A stretch of 64,000 nt of DNA, taken from Sphaerisporangium dianthi (GTDB lineage: Bacteria > Actinomycetota > Actinomycetes > Streptosporangiales > Streptosporangiaceae). Positions 50,580 to 59,075 of the stretch are shown here, in pieces (positions within the stretch are counted from its first letter, which is position 1; each line of letters opens with the position of its first letter). A program made the position numbers and the translations under genes. Below the pieces are notes generated by a model. That model was not told where the DNA came from, searched no databases, and saw nothing but the letters and a program-made list of their open reading frames with translations. The stretch lies in the NCBI RefSeq assembly GCF_042654065.1, contig NZ_JBHSFP010000027.1, positions 1-64,000 on the forward strand. Reading direction: 5' to 3'.

Positions 50580-50597
50580 TGTTCATTGGCGTGAACA
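50580..50597. promoter_or_regulatory. TGTTCA-N6-TGAACA inverted repeat
   Basis: A perfect 6+6 dyad lies upstream of a TACTCT -10-like element (50607-50612) and the membrane/HTH gene. It may be the operator of that gene, perhaps bound by its own product. Confidence 0.45.
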
Positions 50598-50666
50598 ACC
50601 GGGCGATACTCTGGAATGATCCTCTCGGTAATCCTGTCGGACATCGAGAATGACGGACAGAGACTG

Positions 50667-51968
50667 ATGCCCCCCATCGAGCAGATATCAACGTTCGCAG
50701 CCGAACATCCGGGTCAAGCGGCCATCATCTGTGTGTCCGCCCTGGTCGTCCTGGTTCTGGCTTTCTTCATCCTTCGCGCCGTCTACCACGTGTGCGCGCA
50801 CGCCTTCCGCAGGTTCGCCGAGAACCGCCCGGCGGAGGACATCCTCACCATCGTCGCCGCCAGCATCGCCACCGGGGTGTCCGCGCAGGGCATGTGGCGG
50901 TTCTCGGGCGACGTGCTCGGCTTCGACGGGCCACTGCGGCTGCTGCTGTTCGCGTTCATCGAGGTCGCGGTGATCACCAGCGCGGTGCGCGCCCGCCGCA
51001 ACATGCGCGAGAACTTCTCCGCCGGCATCGACGGCATCGCCGTGTGGGCGCTGACGAGCCTGTCGGCCGTGCTGTCCAGCCTGGACGCCCGCAGCATGGC
51101 CGAGGCCATCTTCCGGCTCGCCGCCCCGCTGGTCGCGGCCTGGCTGTGGGAGCGCGGCATGGCCATCGAACGGCACCGCATCACCGGCCGCTCGCGCATC
51201 AAGTGGCGGCTGACGCCCGAGCGCGCCATGGTCAGGCTCGGGCTGGCCGAGGTCAGCGACCGCACCGCGAGCGAGGTCGACGCCCACCGCAGGCTCACCC
51301 GCGTCGCCCTGGCCGCCAAGCGCGCCCGCGCGCTGCGCGAGACCGGCGCCTCCGACCGCAAGATGCGCACGGCGCTCGCCCGGCTCGACCGCATGATGGA
51401 CCAGGCCGTGGAGCACACCGGCCTGGCGGTGGACGCCGGCCGCCAGGAGGCCCTGCTGCAGCAGATCGGCGCCCTGTACAACACCAGCGCGCTGATCGAC
51501 CTGCGTCCTCCGGTGCCGTGGGGCCCCGAGCCCGAGGAGGACCGGCGGCACGCGCTGCCGGTGGCCTCCTCCCCGGTGGCGGCGTACATCGCCGACGACG
51601 ACGAGGAGGCCGAGATCATGGACTCCGAGCCGGTCCCGCAGGTGGTCGACACCGCCCAGCGGGCCGCCCTGCTGCGCGCCGCCCGGTCCTTCTGGGACAA
51701 CCAGATCGAGCGCAAGATCGTTCCGCGGGCGGCCGACATCGCCAGGGAGGTCGGCATCTCGCTCACCACGGCCAGGGAGTACCGCGCGCTGTGGAAGCTG
51801 GAGCCCCGCGCCCACGCGCTGATCGAGATCGCCTACAACGAGCACGGCATCGTCGACACCGGCACCTTCCCCGCGATCGTGGTGCCGGACAGCGCCGAGC
51901 GGCCTGAGCGCGAGCGCGTGCTCAGCGTGAACGGCTCGGCCGCGACGGCCGGCCCGGCCGGCGCCTGA
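50667..51968 (+). CDS. Four-helix membrane protein with C-terminal helix-turn-helix
   Basis: I cannot name the family. The 433-residue protein has a helix at about 20-40 and three more at about 58-140, arranged like Spd/DUF2637-type actinobacterial transfer-region proteins. A cytoplasmic part rich in Arg and Glu follows (about 150-330), then an acidic linker (ADDDEEAEIMDSE) and a predicted helix-turn-helix (AADIAREVGISLTTAREYRALW, about 360-385). A membrane-bound DNA-binding protein is the simplest reading. Start choice is uncertain: an ATG at 50616 lies too near the -10 element, and the ATG at 50667 has a weak GGACAGAG. No conjugation or integrase genes are nearby. Confidence 0.7.
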   Translation: MPPIEQISTFAAEHPGQAAIICVSALVVLVLAFFILRAVYHVCAHAFRRFAENRPAEDILTIVAASIATGVSAQGMWRFSGDVLGFDGPLRLLLFAFIEVAVITSAVRARRNMRENFSAGIDGIAVWALTSLSAVLSSLDARSMAEAIFRLAAPLVAAWLWERGMAIERHRITGRSRIKWRLTPERAMVRLGLAEVSDRTASEVDAHRRLTRVALAAKRARALRETGASDRKMRTALARLDRMMDQAVEHTGLAVDAGRQEALLQQIGALYNTSALIDLRPPVPWGPEPEEDRRHALPVASSPVAAYIADDDEEAEIMDSEPVPQVVDTAQRAALLRAARSFWDNQIERKIVPRAADIAREVGISLTTAREYRALWKLEPRAHALIEIAYNEHGIVDTGTFPAIVVPDSAERPERERVLSVNGSAATAGPAGA

Positions 51969-51974
51969 AGCCGG

Positions 51975-52095
51975 CCGGAGCCGCCGGGCGCCGGAGCCGC
52001 CGGTAAGGCGACGGGCTCCGGGAGCCCGGGCTCCCGGAGCCGCCGGTAAGGCGACGGCTCAAGGTAACGGCCCCAACGGCTCAAGGTAACGGCCC
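51975..52095. repeat. Short direct repeats after the membrane/HTH gene
   Basis: GGAGCCGCCGGTAAGGCGAC occurs twice (about 51993 and 52036) and ACGGCTCAAGGTAACGGCCC twice (about 52054 and 52075). They fill the gap before the terminator. Confidence 0.6.
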
Positions 52096-52120
52096 GAAGG
52101 CCTGTGGGTCTTCGGGCCGT
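52089..52120. terminator. Bidirectional terminator, 11-bp stem
   Basis: ACGGCCCGAAG (52089-52099) pairs with 52110-52120 around a 10-base loop, between two converging genes. Confidence 0.65.
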
Positions 52121-52168
52121 GACGGACGTGTGGTGGGCTCCGCGGACGCGGAGCCCCGGGCGACGGTG

Positions 52169-52336
52169 TCAGTCCCAGTGCGGCGGGCGCTCTTCCAGGA
52201 GATGTGACACGTCGTCCGACGAGCGCCACTCGCCCCACCCGGAGTCGGTGTCGTCGCTCGTCTGGTCAGGCAGCACCGGCAGCCCCTCGTCGAAGAGGTC
52301 CACCGGACGCAGGTCATCCGGCTCATGCGCAGTCAC
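52169..52336 (-). CDS. Small acidic actinobacterial protein of 55 residues
   Basis: A GTG at 52336 opens 55 codons ending TGA at 52169. The product is acidic with DDTDSGWGEWRSS in the middle and ends LLEERPPHWD. I recall small actinobacterial proteins with the same D-T-D-x-G-W-G-E core and R-P-P-H-W end, often annotated as hypothetical; this is from memory and unchecked. Its codon third positions are strongly G/C. It lies behind a terminator and is divergent from the NTPase/TPR gene. Function unknown. Confidence 0.7.
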   Translation of the reverse strand: MTAHEPDDLRPVDLFDEGLPVLPDQTSDDTDSGWGEWRSSDDVSHLLEERPPHWD

Positions 52337-52518
52337 GGCACAATGCTACGCGCCCGGCGGGCGGTGCGACCGCCACTCCCAGCCGTACCTTCCGCCCCTC
52401 CGGTCCCTCTGATCTCACAACGGGCACGTACATCTGCGGCGCAAGGACATCCAACCGCCCGCACGGGTACGATGCGGGAGCAGGCAGCACGCCGGAACGA
52501 CCCCCCGTGAGGCGGCCC

Positions 52519-54627
52519 ATGGCAACCCCGGCAGGATGGCGCAGAGAGGGCAATCTCCCCGCCGAGCTCACCAGCTTCGTCGGCAGAGAGCGGCTACTGG
52601 CCACCATCAGGCAGCGCCTCCAGCAATCCCGCCTGGTCACCGTGACCGGCATCGGGGGCGTCGGCAAGTCGCGCACCGCCTTGCGCATCGCCCACCAGGT
52701 GGGCCCGCAGTTCGCCGACGGCGTCTGGTACGTCGACCTGTCCAGGCTGCAGGACGCGACGATGGTGCCGCACGCCGTCAACGCCGCGCTCGGCATCGCC
52801 GACCAGTCCGCCCGTTCAGAGGTCGAGACCCTCACCGAGTGGATGACGCCGCGCAACGTGCTGCTCGTCCTCGACTCCTGCGAGCACCTGCTGGACCAGT
52901 GCGCCGGGCTCGTCGAACAGGTGCTGCGCGACGCCCCGCACGTACGGGTGCTGGCGACCAGCAGGCAGTCGCTCGGCGTGCCGGGCGAGCAGACCATCCC
53001 CGTCTCCCCCTTGCTGGTGCCCGGCGACGACGGCGAGAGCCCGTTCGTCAACGAGTCGATCCAGCTGTTCGCCGAGCGCGCCTCCGCGGTCGTCCCCGGT
53101 TTCACCGTCGATGAGGACAACATCGCGGCGGTGTCGGAGCTGTGCCGGCGGCTCGACGGCATCCCGCTGGCCATCGAGCTGGCCTCGGTCCGCCTGCGCG
53201 CGCTGTCGGTGGAACAGATCCTGGCGCTGCTGACCGACCGCTTCAGCCTGCTCGCGGGCGCCAGCCGCACCGCTCTGCCCCGCCACCAGACACTGCGCGC
53301 GGCCATCGGCTGGAGCCACGAGCTGTGCGAGCCCGCCGAGCGGCTGTTGTGGGCGCGCCTTTCCATCTTCTCCGGCGACTTCGAACTGGAGGCCGCCCGC
53401 TTCGTCTGCGCCAGCGAGGACCTCCCCGCCGAGAACGTCATGGACCTGGTCACCGGCCTGGTGGAGAAGTCGATCCTGCTCAGCAACAACGACCGCGCGG
53501 GGGTCCGCTACCGGCTCATCGACACGCTGAGGCACTACGGCAAAGAGTGGCTGGACAAGCTCGGCGACAGCGACCGGGTCCGGCGCCGCCACCGCGACTA
53601 CTACCTGCAGCTCGCCGAGCGGGGCGAGCACGCGTGGTCGGGGCCGCGGCAGGTCTACTGGTTCGGGCGGATGCGCAACGAACACGACAACATCCGCGCC
53701 GCCCTCGACTACTGCCTGAGCGACCCCGCCGAGGCGCGCACCGGTCTCGAGCTGCTGTCCTCCCTGTGGTTCATGTGGGTCGCCTGCGGGTTCGCCCGCG
53801 AGGGCCGGCTGTACCTGGAACGGGCGCTGCACGCGAGCTCCCAGCCCAGCAAGGAACGCTGCAAGGCGTTGTGGGTGCTCGCCTACGTCCGCAGCGCCCA
53901 GGGCGACACGACGGGCTCGCTGGACGCCGCCGAGAAGTGCGCCGCCGACGCCGTGCGCGTGGGCGACTCCATCGCGGTGATCCTGGCGACCAAGATGCAG
54001 GGCACGTCCGCCTTCCTGCAGGGCGACCTGCACAAGGCGACGGCCCTGCTCGGCGTGGCGATCGAGTTCCACCGCAGCGGGCGCGAGCTGAACCCGGGCC
54101 TGCTGCCCGCGATCGTCGAGCTGGCGGTCGTGCTCACCCAGCAGAACGAGCTGGCCGAGGCCGAGTCGCTGCTGCGCGACTGCCGCCAGCTGTGCACCGA
54201 GCGCGGCGAGCTGTGGCTGCGCTCGTACGCCGTGTGGGCGACCTCGGCGATCGAGCGGATGACCGGCCGCACCGAGGAGGCCGTGCAGAGCGCGCAGGAG
54301 TCACTGCGCATCAAGCGGCACTTCCACGACGTGCTGGGCGCCGTCCTGGCGATGGAGACGCTGTCGCAGCTCGCCGCCGACCAGGGCGAGCCGGCGCGGG
54401 CGGCGCGCATCCTCGGCGCCGTCCAGGCGAACTGGCGGCTGTTCGGCATGCCGCAGTTCGGCTCGCCGTTCTTCAGCACCGAGCACGAGCAGTGCGTCAA
54501 AGAGTGCAAGCGCATGCTCGGCGAGGACGTCTACCTCGAGAGCTACCAGCAGGGCTCCCGCATGAACTTCGAGGAGGCCGTCAGCTACGCCATGGGCGAG
54601 ATCGACCCCGGCGAGCCCAGCCCCTGA
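52519..54627 (+). CDS. AfsR-like NTPase/TPR regulator without DNA-binding domain
   Basis: A 702-residue STAND/NB-ARC-type ATPase. Residues 10-280 hold Walker A (TGIGGVGKSRTALR), Walker B (VLLVLDSCEHLLDQC), sensor VRVLATSRQSLG and the GIPLAIELA motif. A winged-helix-like region (about 280-390) and tetratricopeptide-type helices (about 400-680) follow. It looks like the C-terminal two-thirds of AfsR or of LuxR-LAL proteins, but no SARP or LuxR domain is attached. GAGG lies six bases before ATG 52519; the frame extends upstream through promoter sequence. A stand-alone SARP 2.1 kb upstream could be its partner. Confidence 0.88.
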   Translation: MATPAGWRREGNLPAELTSFVGRERLLATIRQRLQQSRLVTVTGIGGVGKSRTALRIAHQVGPQFADGVWYVDLSRLQDATMVPHAVNAALGIADQSARSEVETLTEWMTPRNVLLVLDSCEHLLDQCAGLVEQVLRDAPHVRVLATSRQSLGVPGEQTIPVSPLLVPGDDGESPFVNESIQLFAERASAVVPGFTVDEDNIAAVSELCRRLDGIPLAIELASVRLRALSVEQILALLTDRFSLLAGASRTALPRHQTLRAAIGWSHELCEPAERLLWARLSIFSGDFELEAARFVCASEDLPAENVMDLVTGLVEKSILLSNNDRAGVRYRLIDTLRHYGKEWLDKLGDSDRVRRRHRDYYLQLAERGEHAWSGPRQVYWFGRMRNEHDNIRAALDYCLSDPAEARTGLELLSSLWFMWVACGFAREGRLYLERALHASSQPSKERCKALWVLAYVRSAQGDTTGSLDAAEKCAADAVRVGDSIAVILATKMQGTSAFLQGDLHKATALLGVAIEFHRSGRELNPGLLPAIVELAVVLTQQNELAEAESLLRDCRQLCTERGELWLRSYAVWATSAIERMTGRTEEAVQSAQESLRIKRHFHDVLGAVLAMETLSQLAADQGEPARAARILGAVQANWRLFGMPQFGSPFFSTEHEQCVKECKRMLGEDVYLESYQQGSRMNFEEAVSYAMGEIDPGEPSP

Positions 54628-54646
54628 CACACCGGTGACGCCGCCC

Positions 54647-54686
54647 CCTGACCCCGCGTCCACCGGTCGGCGGGCGCGGGGTCAGG
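54647..54686. terminator. Bidirectional terminator, 12-bp stem
   Basis: CCTGACCCCGCG (54647-54658) pairs perfectly with 54675-54686, which overlaps the terpene synthase stop. It separates two converging genes. Confidence 0.7.
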
Positions 54687-55680
54687 TGGTCGCGGGGTGG
54701 CCGGCGGGGGTCAGCATCTGTCCCTGCCACGCCTTGGTGTACCTGGTGCTGGTGAGCGAGTAGGCGACGCTGCCGCTGATCCAGTGCTCGAGTCCGCGGA
54801 CGTAGGCCGAGACGGCGACCGAGCCGAACGTGTCCAGCACGGCCCGCAGGGCGACCATCCGCATGACGGCCGCGTCGCGCATCCTGCCGATCTGGTTCAT
54901 CGACTGCTGGATGGATCGGTGCCGGTGGCGGGCGAGCACGTTGACCAGGTTGTTGCGGGCGTTGACCCCGTGCCGCTCCTTGGCGTACGAGAGCAGGTCG
55001 TTGTCCCAGACGACCACGTCGTTGGCCCTCTCGGTGATCTCGCGCAGGTCCTTGTCGCGCCACTCGTCGGGGGTGAGGGGATGACCGGTGGCGAGGTCGA
55101 TCAGCGCGAAGACCGTCAGCATGGCGCCCGTCCTGCGCCGCATGAAGATGTAGTCGCCGTAGGTGGGGACCACGGCGTCCTCGCGGTTGGCGGCCTCCCA
55201 CACCTGGGCGAACAGGTAGTCCTTGGTGACGGTGCGCCAGCGGTCGAGCTGGTCGGCGCTGCCGGCGGCGCGCACGCGGGCCTTGACGTCCAGCATGGCG
55301 CGGGCGAAGGGGTTCTCCAGGGACGTGCCCGGCACGGGGTCCTCGTCCAGGACGGCGAGCAGCTGCGGCAGCGCCCGGGCGATCTCCGCGGCGCGGCGGT
55401 CGGACTCGCAGAAGGCGTCGTCGAAGGCGAACAGCCAGACGCACCAGTCGGTCACCAGGCGGAGCATGTCGTGGGCGGCGTAGGGATAGGTGCGGGCGCC
55501 CAGCCAGCCGTATCCGGCCTCGCGATAGCGGTCAAGCTCGGCGGAGTCGTCGATCATCCGGCTCTTGACGAGCCAGGAGAAGGTCTCGGCGTCGACCTGC
55601 TCGGCGTAGGGGCTGACCAGGCTGGGGAACGGGCACGACAAAGAGGGAAGAAGGAGCTTGGACGGCGCGAAATCAGCCAT
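54682..55680 (-). CDS. Class I terpene synthase
   Basis: A 332-residue bacterial terpene cyclase, the usual size for a sesquiterpene synthase. The metal-binding motif is Asp87-Asp88-A-F-C-Glu92, and the NSE triad is Asn227-D-L-L-Ser231-Y-A-K-Glu235. A C-terminal Arg-Tyr pair (STRYTK) and the pyrophosphate-sensor Arg region are present. It should ionise a prenyl diphosphate and cyclise it; chain length and product cannot be read. The ATG at 55680 directly follows a GGAG, so the ribosome site is imperfect. No P450 or prenyltransferase lies beside it. It is 62 bases downstream of the ankyrin gene. Confidence 0.92.
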   Translation of the reverse strand: MADFAPSKLLLPSLSCPFPSLVSPYAEQVDAETFSWLVKSRMIDDSAELDRYREAGYGWLGARTYPYAAHDMLRLVTDWCVWLFAFDDAFCESDRRAAEIARALPQLLAVLDEDPVPGTSLENPFARAMLDVKARVRAAGSADQLDRWRTVTKDYLFAQVWEAANREDAVVPTYGDYIFMRRRTGAMLTVFALIDLATGHPLTPDEWRDKDLREITERANDVVVWDNDLLSYAKERHGVNARNNLVNVLARHRHRSIQQSMNQIGRMRDAAVMRMVALRAVLDTFGSVAVSAYVRGLEHWISGSVAYSLTSTRYTKAWQGQMLTPAGHPATT

Positions 55681-55742
55681 CTCCACATCATGACAACAAA
55701 GAGGCCATATAACTACAAGGCGATAGTGCCGGATGTGAGCGG

Positions 55743-56135
55743 TTAATTCATTTTGTGCGCGAACCATTCCAGGAATAGTGTATGCCCGAACATCCGGGCC
55801 GTCTCCTGAGCGGACGGGACGCCCTCCGCCGGGTCGGCCCCCGCGTCGAGCAGGGCCCGCACGACCTCGGGCTCTTTCTTGAACACCGCGCCCGCGAGCG
55901 GGGTCTGGCCGCGGTCGTTGACCCGCGACGGATCGGCGCCGCGCTCGAGCAGCGCGCGGACGGCCGCCGCGTGCCCGTGGTAGGCGGCGAGCATCAGCAG
56001 CGTGTCGCCCTTGTCGTTGTGGAGGTCGACGGGCACGCCCGCGTCCACATAGGCGCACAACCGCTCGGCCTGCCCCGCCCTCGCCATCTGGAACAGCCGG
56101 GTGGCGAGCTCCTCGACGTCCGCGTCCTCCCCCAT
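55743..56135 (-). CDS. Ankyrin-repeat protein
   Basis: A 130-residue protein with three or four ankyrin repeats (KGDTLLMLAAYHGHAAAVRALLERGADPSRVNDRGQTPLAGAV..., about 40-110). The family makes protein-protein contacts. Family relatives often occur beside catalase or two-component genes, not seen here. I choose ATG 56135, where GAGGG lies right before the codon; CACAAT six bases upstream could be a leaderless -10. The frame extends to 56246 without support. It precedes the terpene synthase on the same strand. Confidence 0.88.
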   Translation of the reverse strand: MGEDADVEELATRLFQMARAGQAERLCAYVDAGVPVDLHNDKGDTLLMLAAYHGHAAAVRALLERGADPSRVNDRGQTPLAGAVFKKEPEVVRALLDAGADPAEGVPSAQETARMFGHTLFLEWFAHKMN

Positions 56136-56287
56136 CCCTCTATTGTGCACCGGCCCCGGCGGGCCCGGCCGGCGACGCGGACGCGGGTGGACGTGGGGTT
56201 CCGGGACAGCGGGCGACTCCCCGGCGGAATCCTCAGCGCATCCCATAGGTTCTGTGTTGAGAGACGATAGAAAGGCTGGGACCCAAG

Positions 56288-57193
56288 GTGTTCGACCCGA
56301 CGGATCTTTACCGGCTCAGCGGTGATGTCCCTGAGCTGACCGATCCGGTGCTGCTCTACCACTTCGAGGGGTTCGTGGACGCCGGAGGAGCCGGACGGCT
56401 CGCCGTGGGCCACCTGCTCGCCGAGCTGGAGCACCGGGTCGTGGCGACGTTCGACCTCGACCGTCTCCTGGACTACCGCTCCCGCCGCCCATTGATGACC
56501 TTCGACACCGACCGCTGGGTCGACTGCGAGTCGCCCGAGCTGGTGGTGCACCTCACCCAGGACGCGGCCGGCACGCCGTTCCTGCTGATGAGCGGGCCCG
56601 AGCCCGACCGCGAGTGGGAGCTGTTCGTCGAGGCGGTCGGCACCCTGGCCACCCGGCTCAACATCGCCAAGCTGGTCACCGTGCACGGCATCCCGATGGC
56701 CGCGCCGCACACGCGCCCCCTCGGCCTGACCGCGCACGGCACCCGGCCCGGCCTGATCACCGGCCCTGGCAGCCCGTTCGGCAAGATCCAGGTGCCGGGC
56801 AGCGCCGCCTCGCTGCTGGAGCTGCGGCTCGGCGCCCGCGGGCACGACGCGCTCGGCTACGCCGTCCACGTCCCGCACTACCTCGCCCAGGCGGAGTATC
56901 CGCGGGCGGCGGTGACGGCGCTGGAGGCGATCAGCCGCGGCACCGGGCTGGTGTTCCCGCTGGACGGCCTTCGCGACGCCGCCGAGAAGACCACCGCCGA
57001 GATCGAGGAGCAGATCATCGCCTCGGCCGAGCTGTCGACGGCCATCCAGGGCCTGGAGCAGCAGTACGACGCCTTCAACGCCGGGGCCGAGCGCGAGAAC
57101 CTCATGGCCGAGAGCACCCCGATGCCGACCGGTGACGAGCTGGCCGCCCAGTTCGAGCGCTTCCTGGCCGAGCGCGACGAGAAAGACTCATGA
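56288..57193 (+). CDS. PAC2-family protein
   Basis: A 301-residue PAC2 (proteasome assembly chaperone 2) family protein, common in actinobacteria. Diagnostic segments are LLYHFEGFVDAGGAG at the start, RPLMTFDTDRW, the MSGPEPDREWELF strand and VHGIPMAAPHTRP. The C-terminal 60 residues form a helical coil ending with FERFLAERDEKDS. Its bacterial role is not settled; in archaea and eukaryotes the fold helps proteasome assembly. The GTG at 56288 has AAAGG about 12 bases upstream. Its stop overlaps the next gene's ATG by four bases. Confidence 0.9.
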   Translation: MFDPTDLYRLSGDVPELTDPVLLYHFEGFVDAGGAGRLAVGHLLAELEHRVVATFDLDRLLDYRSRRPLMTFDTDRWVDCESPELVVHLTQDAAGTPFLLMSGPEPDREWELFVEAVGTLATRLNIAKLVTVHGIPMAAPHTRPLGLTAHGTRPGLITGPGSPFGKIQVPGSAASLLELRLGARGHDALGYAVHVPHYLAQAEYPRAAVTALEAISRGTGLVFPLDGLRDAAEKTTAEIEEQIIASAELSTAIQGLEQQYDAFNAGAERENLMAESTPMPTGDELAAQFERFLAERDEKDS

Positions 57194-58251
57194 TCGATGT
57201 CGGCCTGGTCGGGTACGGCCCGGCGGGGGCGTTCTTCCACGCGCCGCTGATCGCGGCCACGCCCGGCCTGCGCCTTTCCGCCGTGGTGACGCGCAGCCCC
57301 GAACGGGCGGCGCAGATCGCGCGCGAGCATCCCGGCGCCGAGGTCGTCCCCACGGCCGAAGACCTGCTCGGGCGAGCCCCCGGCCTGGTCGTCGTCGCCT
57401 CCCCCAACCGCACCCACGTGCCGCTCGCGCGGCTGGCCCTGTCGGCCGGGGTCCCGGTGGTGGTGGACAAACCCATGGCCGCCACCGCCGCGCAGGCCCT
57501 GGAGCTGGCGGAGCTGGCGCGCGCACGCGGCCTGATGCTGACGGTGTTCCAGAACCGCCGCTGGGACGGCGACTTCCGCACGCTGCGCACGCTCGACCTC
57601 GGCGAGGTGCGCCGCTTCGAGTCGCGGTTCGAGCGCTGGCGACCGGCGCCCAAGGGCGGGTGGCGCGAGAACGGCGGCCCCGACGAGCTGGGCGGCCTGC
57701 TGTACGACCTCGGCAGCCACCTGGTCGACCAGGCGCTGCGCTTCCTCGGCCCGGTCACCGACGTGTACGCCGAGACCGACGTCCGGCGGGCCGGGGTGGG
57801 CGCCGACGACGACGCGTTCATCGCCCTCACCCACGCCGGCGGCGCCCGCTCCCACCTGTGGATGAGCGCGGTCACCGCGCAGCTCGGGCCGAGGTTCCGC
57901 GTTCTCGGCTCGCGCGGCGCCTACGTCAAGTGGGGGCTGGACCCGCAGGAGGACCGCCTGCGGGCCGGCGAGCGCCCGGGCGGCCCCGGGTGGGGCGCCG
58001 AGCCCGCCGACCGCTGGGGCCTCCTCGGCGTCGACGGCGACGCCCGCAGGGTCGAGACGCTGCCGGGCGCCTACCAGGAGTTCTACACCGGCGTCGTCGC
58101 CGCGCTGACCGAGGGCGCGCCGCCGCCGGTCGACCCGCTGGAGGTCGCCGAGGCCCTCGCCGTCCTCGGCGCGGCCCGCGTCTCGGCGCAGGAGCGGCGC
58201 GTCATCCCCCTGGACCCGCAGACGAGTCAGCCGAACCCCCAGGCGAAGTAG
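57190..58251 (+). CDS. Gfo/Idh/MocA-family oxidoreductase
   Basis: A 353-residue NAD(P)-dependent dehydrogenase. The Rossmann motif is VGLVGYGPAGAFFHAPL and the catalytic-region motif VVVDKPMAATAAQA contains the Glu/Asp-Lys-Pro signature (here DKP). The C-terminal alpha/beta domain has GGLLYDLGSHLVDQALRFLG with the His of the active site. Close relatives act on sugars and inositols. The ATG overlaps the PAC2 stop. The last 50 bases overlap the converging ATPase gene's repetitive 3' end, so the two C-termini are encoded by the same DNA on opposite strands. Confidence 0.92.
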   Translation: MIDVGLVGYGPAGAFFHAPLIAATPGLRLSAVVTRSPERAAQIAREHPGAEVVPTAEDLLGRAPGLVVVASPNRTHVPLARLALSAGVPVVVDKPMAATAAQALELAELARARGLMLTVFQNRRWDGDFRTLRTLDLGEVRRFESRFERWRPAPKGGWRENGGPDELGGLLYDLGSHLVDQALRFLGPVTDVYAETDVRRAGVGADDDAFIALTHAGGARSHLWMSAVTAQLGPRFRVLGSRGAYVKWGLDPQEDRLRAGERPGGPGWGAEPADRWGLLGVDGDARRVETLPGAYQEFYTGVVAALTEGAPPPVDPLEVAEALAVLGAARVSAQERRVIPLDPQTSQPNPQAK

Positions 58252-58906
58252 CCGGACCCGGACCCACAGGCGGAGTGGCCGAACCCCCAGGCGGAGTAAC
58301 CGGACCCGGACTTGCAGGCGGGGTGGCCGAACCCCCAGGCGGAGTAACCGGACCCGGACTTGCAGGCGGGGTGGCCGGACCCGTAGGCGGGGTGGCCCGG
58401 CCCGCAGGCCGGGCAGCGGTACCGATGCCCCGTCCGTCGTGGACCTCCTGGTAGGTGGCCCGCCGGTCGCCGGGGAAGGCGGCCGGGGGCTCGTCGTCCC
58501 CCGGAGGCTCGTAGGGGTCGAGGATGAACCAGACCGTGCAGCCGGTCGCGTCCTTAAGGAACCTCCACCGCCTGGACAGCTCACGGACCAGGCGGATCCC
58601 GCGTCCGCGCTCGGCCAGAGGGTCGGCCGGTGCGCGGCACGCGCACGGGACCGTGGCCGTCCCCCGGTCGGTCACCTTGACCTCGACGCTCCTGTCCCAT
58701 CCGGTGAGGACGGTGACGTGGATCTCCGGTGACGCCGCGTGCGTCACGGCGTTGGTGAAGATCTCCGAGAGCAGCAGCACGGCGTCGTCGAGGCGCGGAT
58801 GGTCGCCGAGGATCTTGCGCGACCACCGCCGGGCCTCCCCGACGGATGCCTCCGTACTGGGGAAAACGGCGCTTTCCTCGCGTCCGTCGTAGGAATAGAT
58901 TCGCAT
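58202..58906 (-). CDS. RsbW-like HATPase with proline-rich repeat tail
   Basis: A 234-residue protein. Residues about 10-150 form a GHKL ATPase of the RsbW/anti-sigma type: N box LLLSEIFTNAVTHA, G1 region VTDRGTATVP and G2 GRGIRLVRELSRRW. These bind ATP and phosphorylate anti-anti-sigma factors. The remaining tail is three copies of a 16-residue unit (A-T-P-P-x-x-P-G-P-x-T-P-P-G-G-S). I choose ATG 58906 where the domain begins; the frame stays open to 59083. The tail overlaps the converging oxidoreductase by 50 bases. No sigma factor or antagonist lies nearby. Confidence 0.85.
   Translation of the reverse strand: MRIYSYDGREESAVFPSTEASVGEARRWSRKILGDHPRLDDAVLLLSEIFTNAVTHAASPEIHVTVLTGWDRSVEVKVTDRGTATVPCACRAPADPLAERGRGIRLVRELSRRWRFLKDATGCTVWFILDPYEPPGDDEPPAAFPGDRRATYQEVHDGRGIGTAARPAGRATPPTGPATPPASPGPVTPPGGSATPPASPGPVTPPGGSATPPVGPGPATSPGGSADSSAGPGG
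58250..58410. repeat. 48-bp tandem repeat in the HATPase 3' end
   Basis: About three copies of a 48-bp unit, each made of related halves such as CCCCCAGGCGGAGTAACCGG and CTTGCAGGCGGGGTGGCCGG. On the minus strand they encode the Pro/Gly-rich tail in frame. Confidence 0.85.
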
Positions 58907-59075
58907 TTGTCCGGGTGTCCTTCTGCGGGGGAAATCCTGCCCCCAGACAACCCGCCGCCGACGGTCCCACGACGATCTTCGCCGGGACATACGGCACGAC
59001 TTTCTCGCGCCGACCGCCTTTCTTTTCCCCGGCCTTCCATTACCGTACGCATCAGCGACCTTACGGGAGGTGAGC

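Noticed and set aside
50667..51968. Evidence for an integrative plasmid at this site
   Set aside because: The membrane/HTH protein looks transfer-related, but no integrase, replication gene, tRNA or attachment repeat was found.
58250..58410. Possible CRISPR or intergenic repeat
   Set aside because: The repeat is in frame within the HATPase gene and encodes regular Pro/Gly units.
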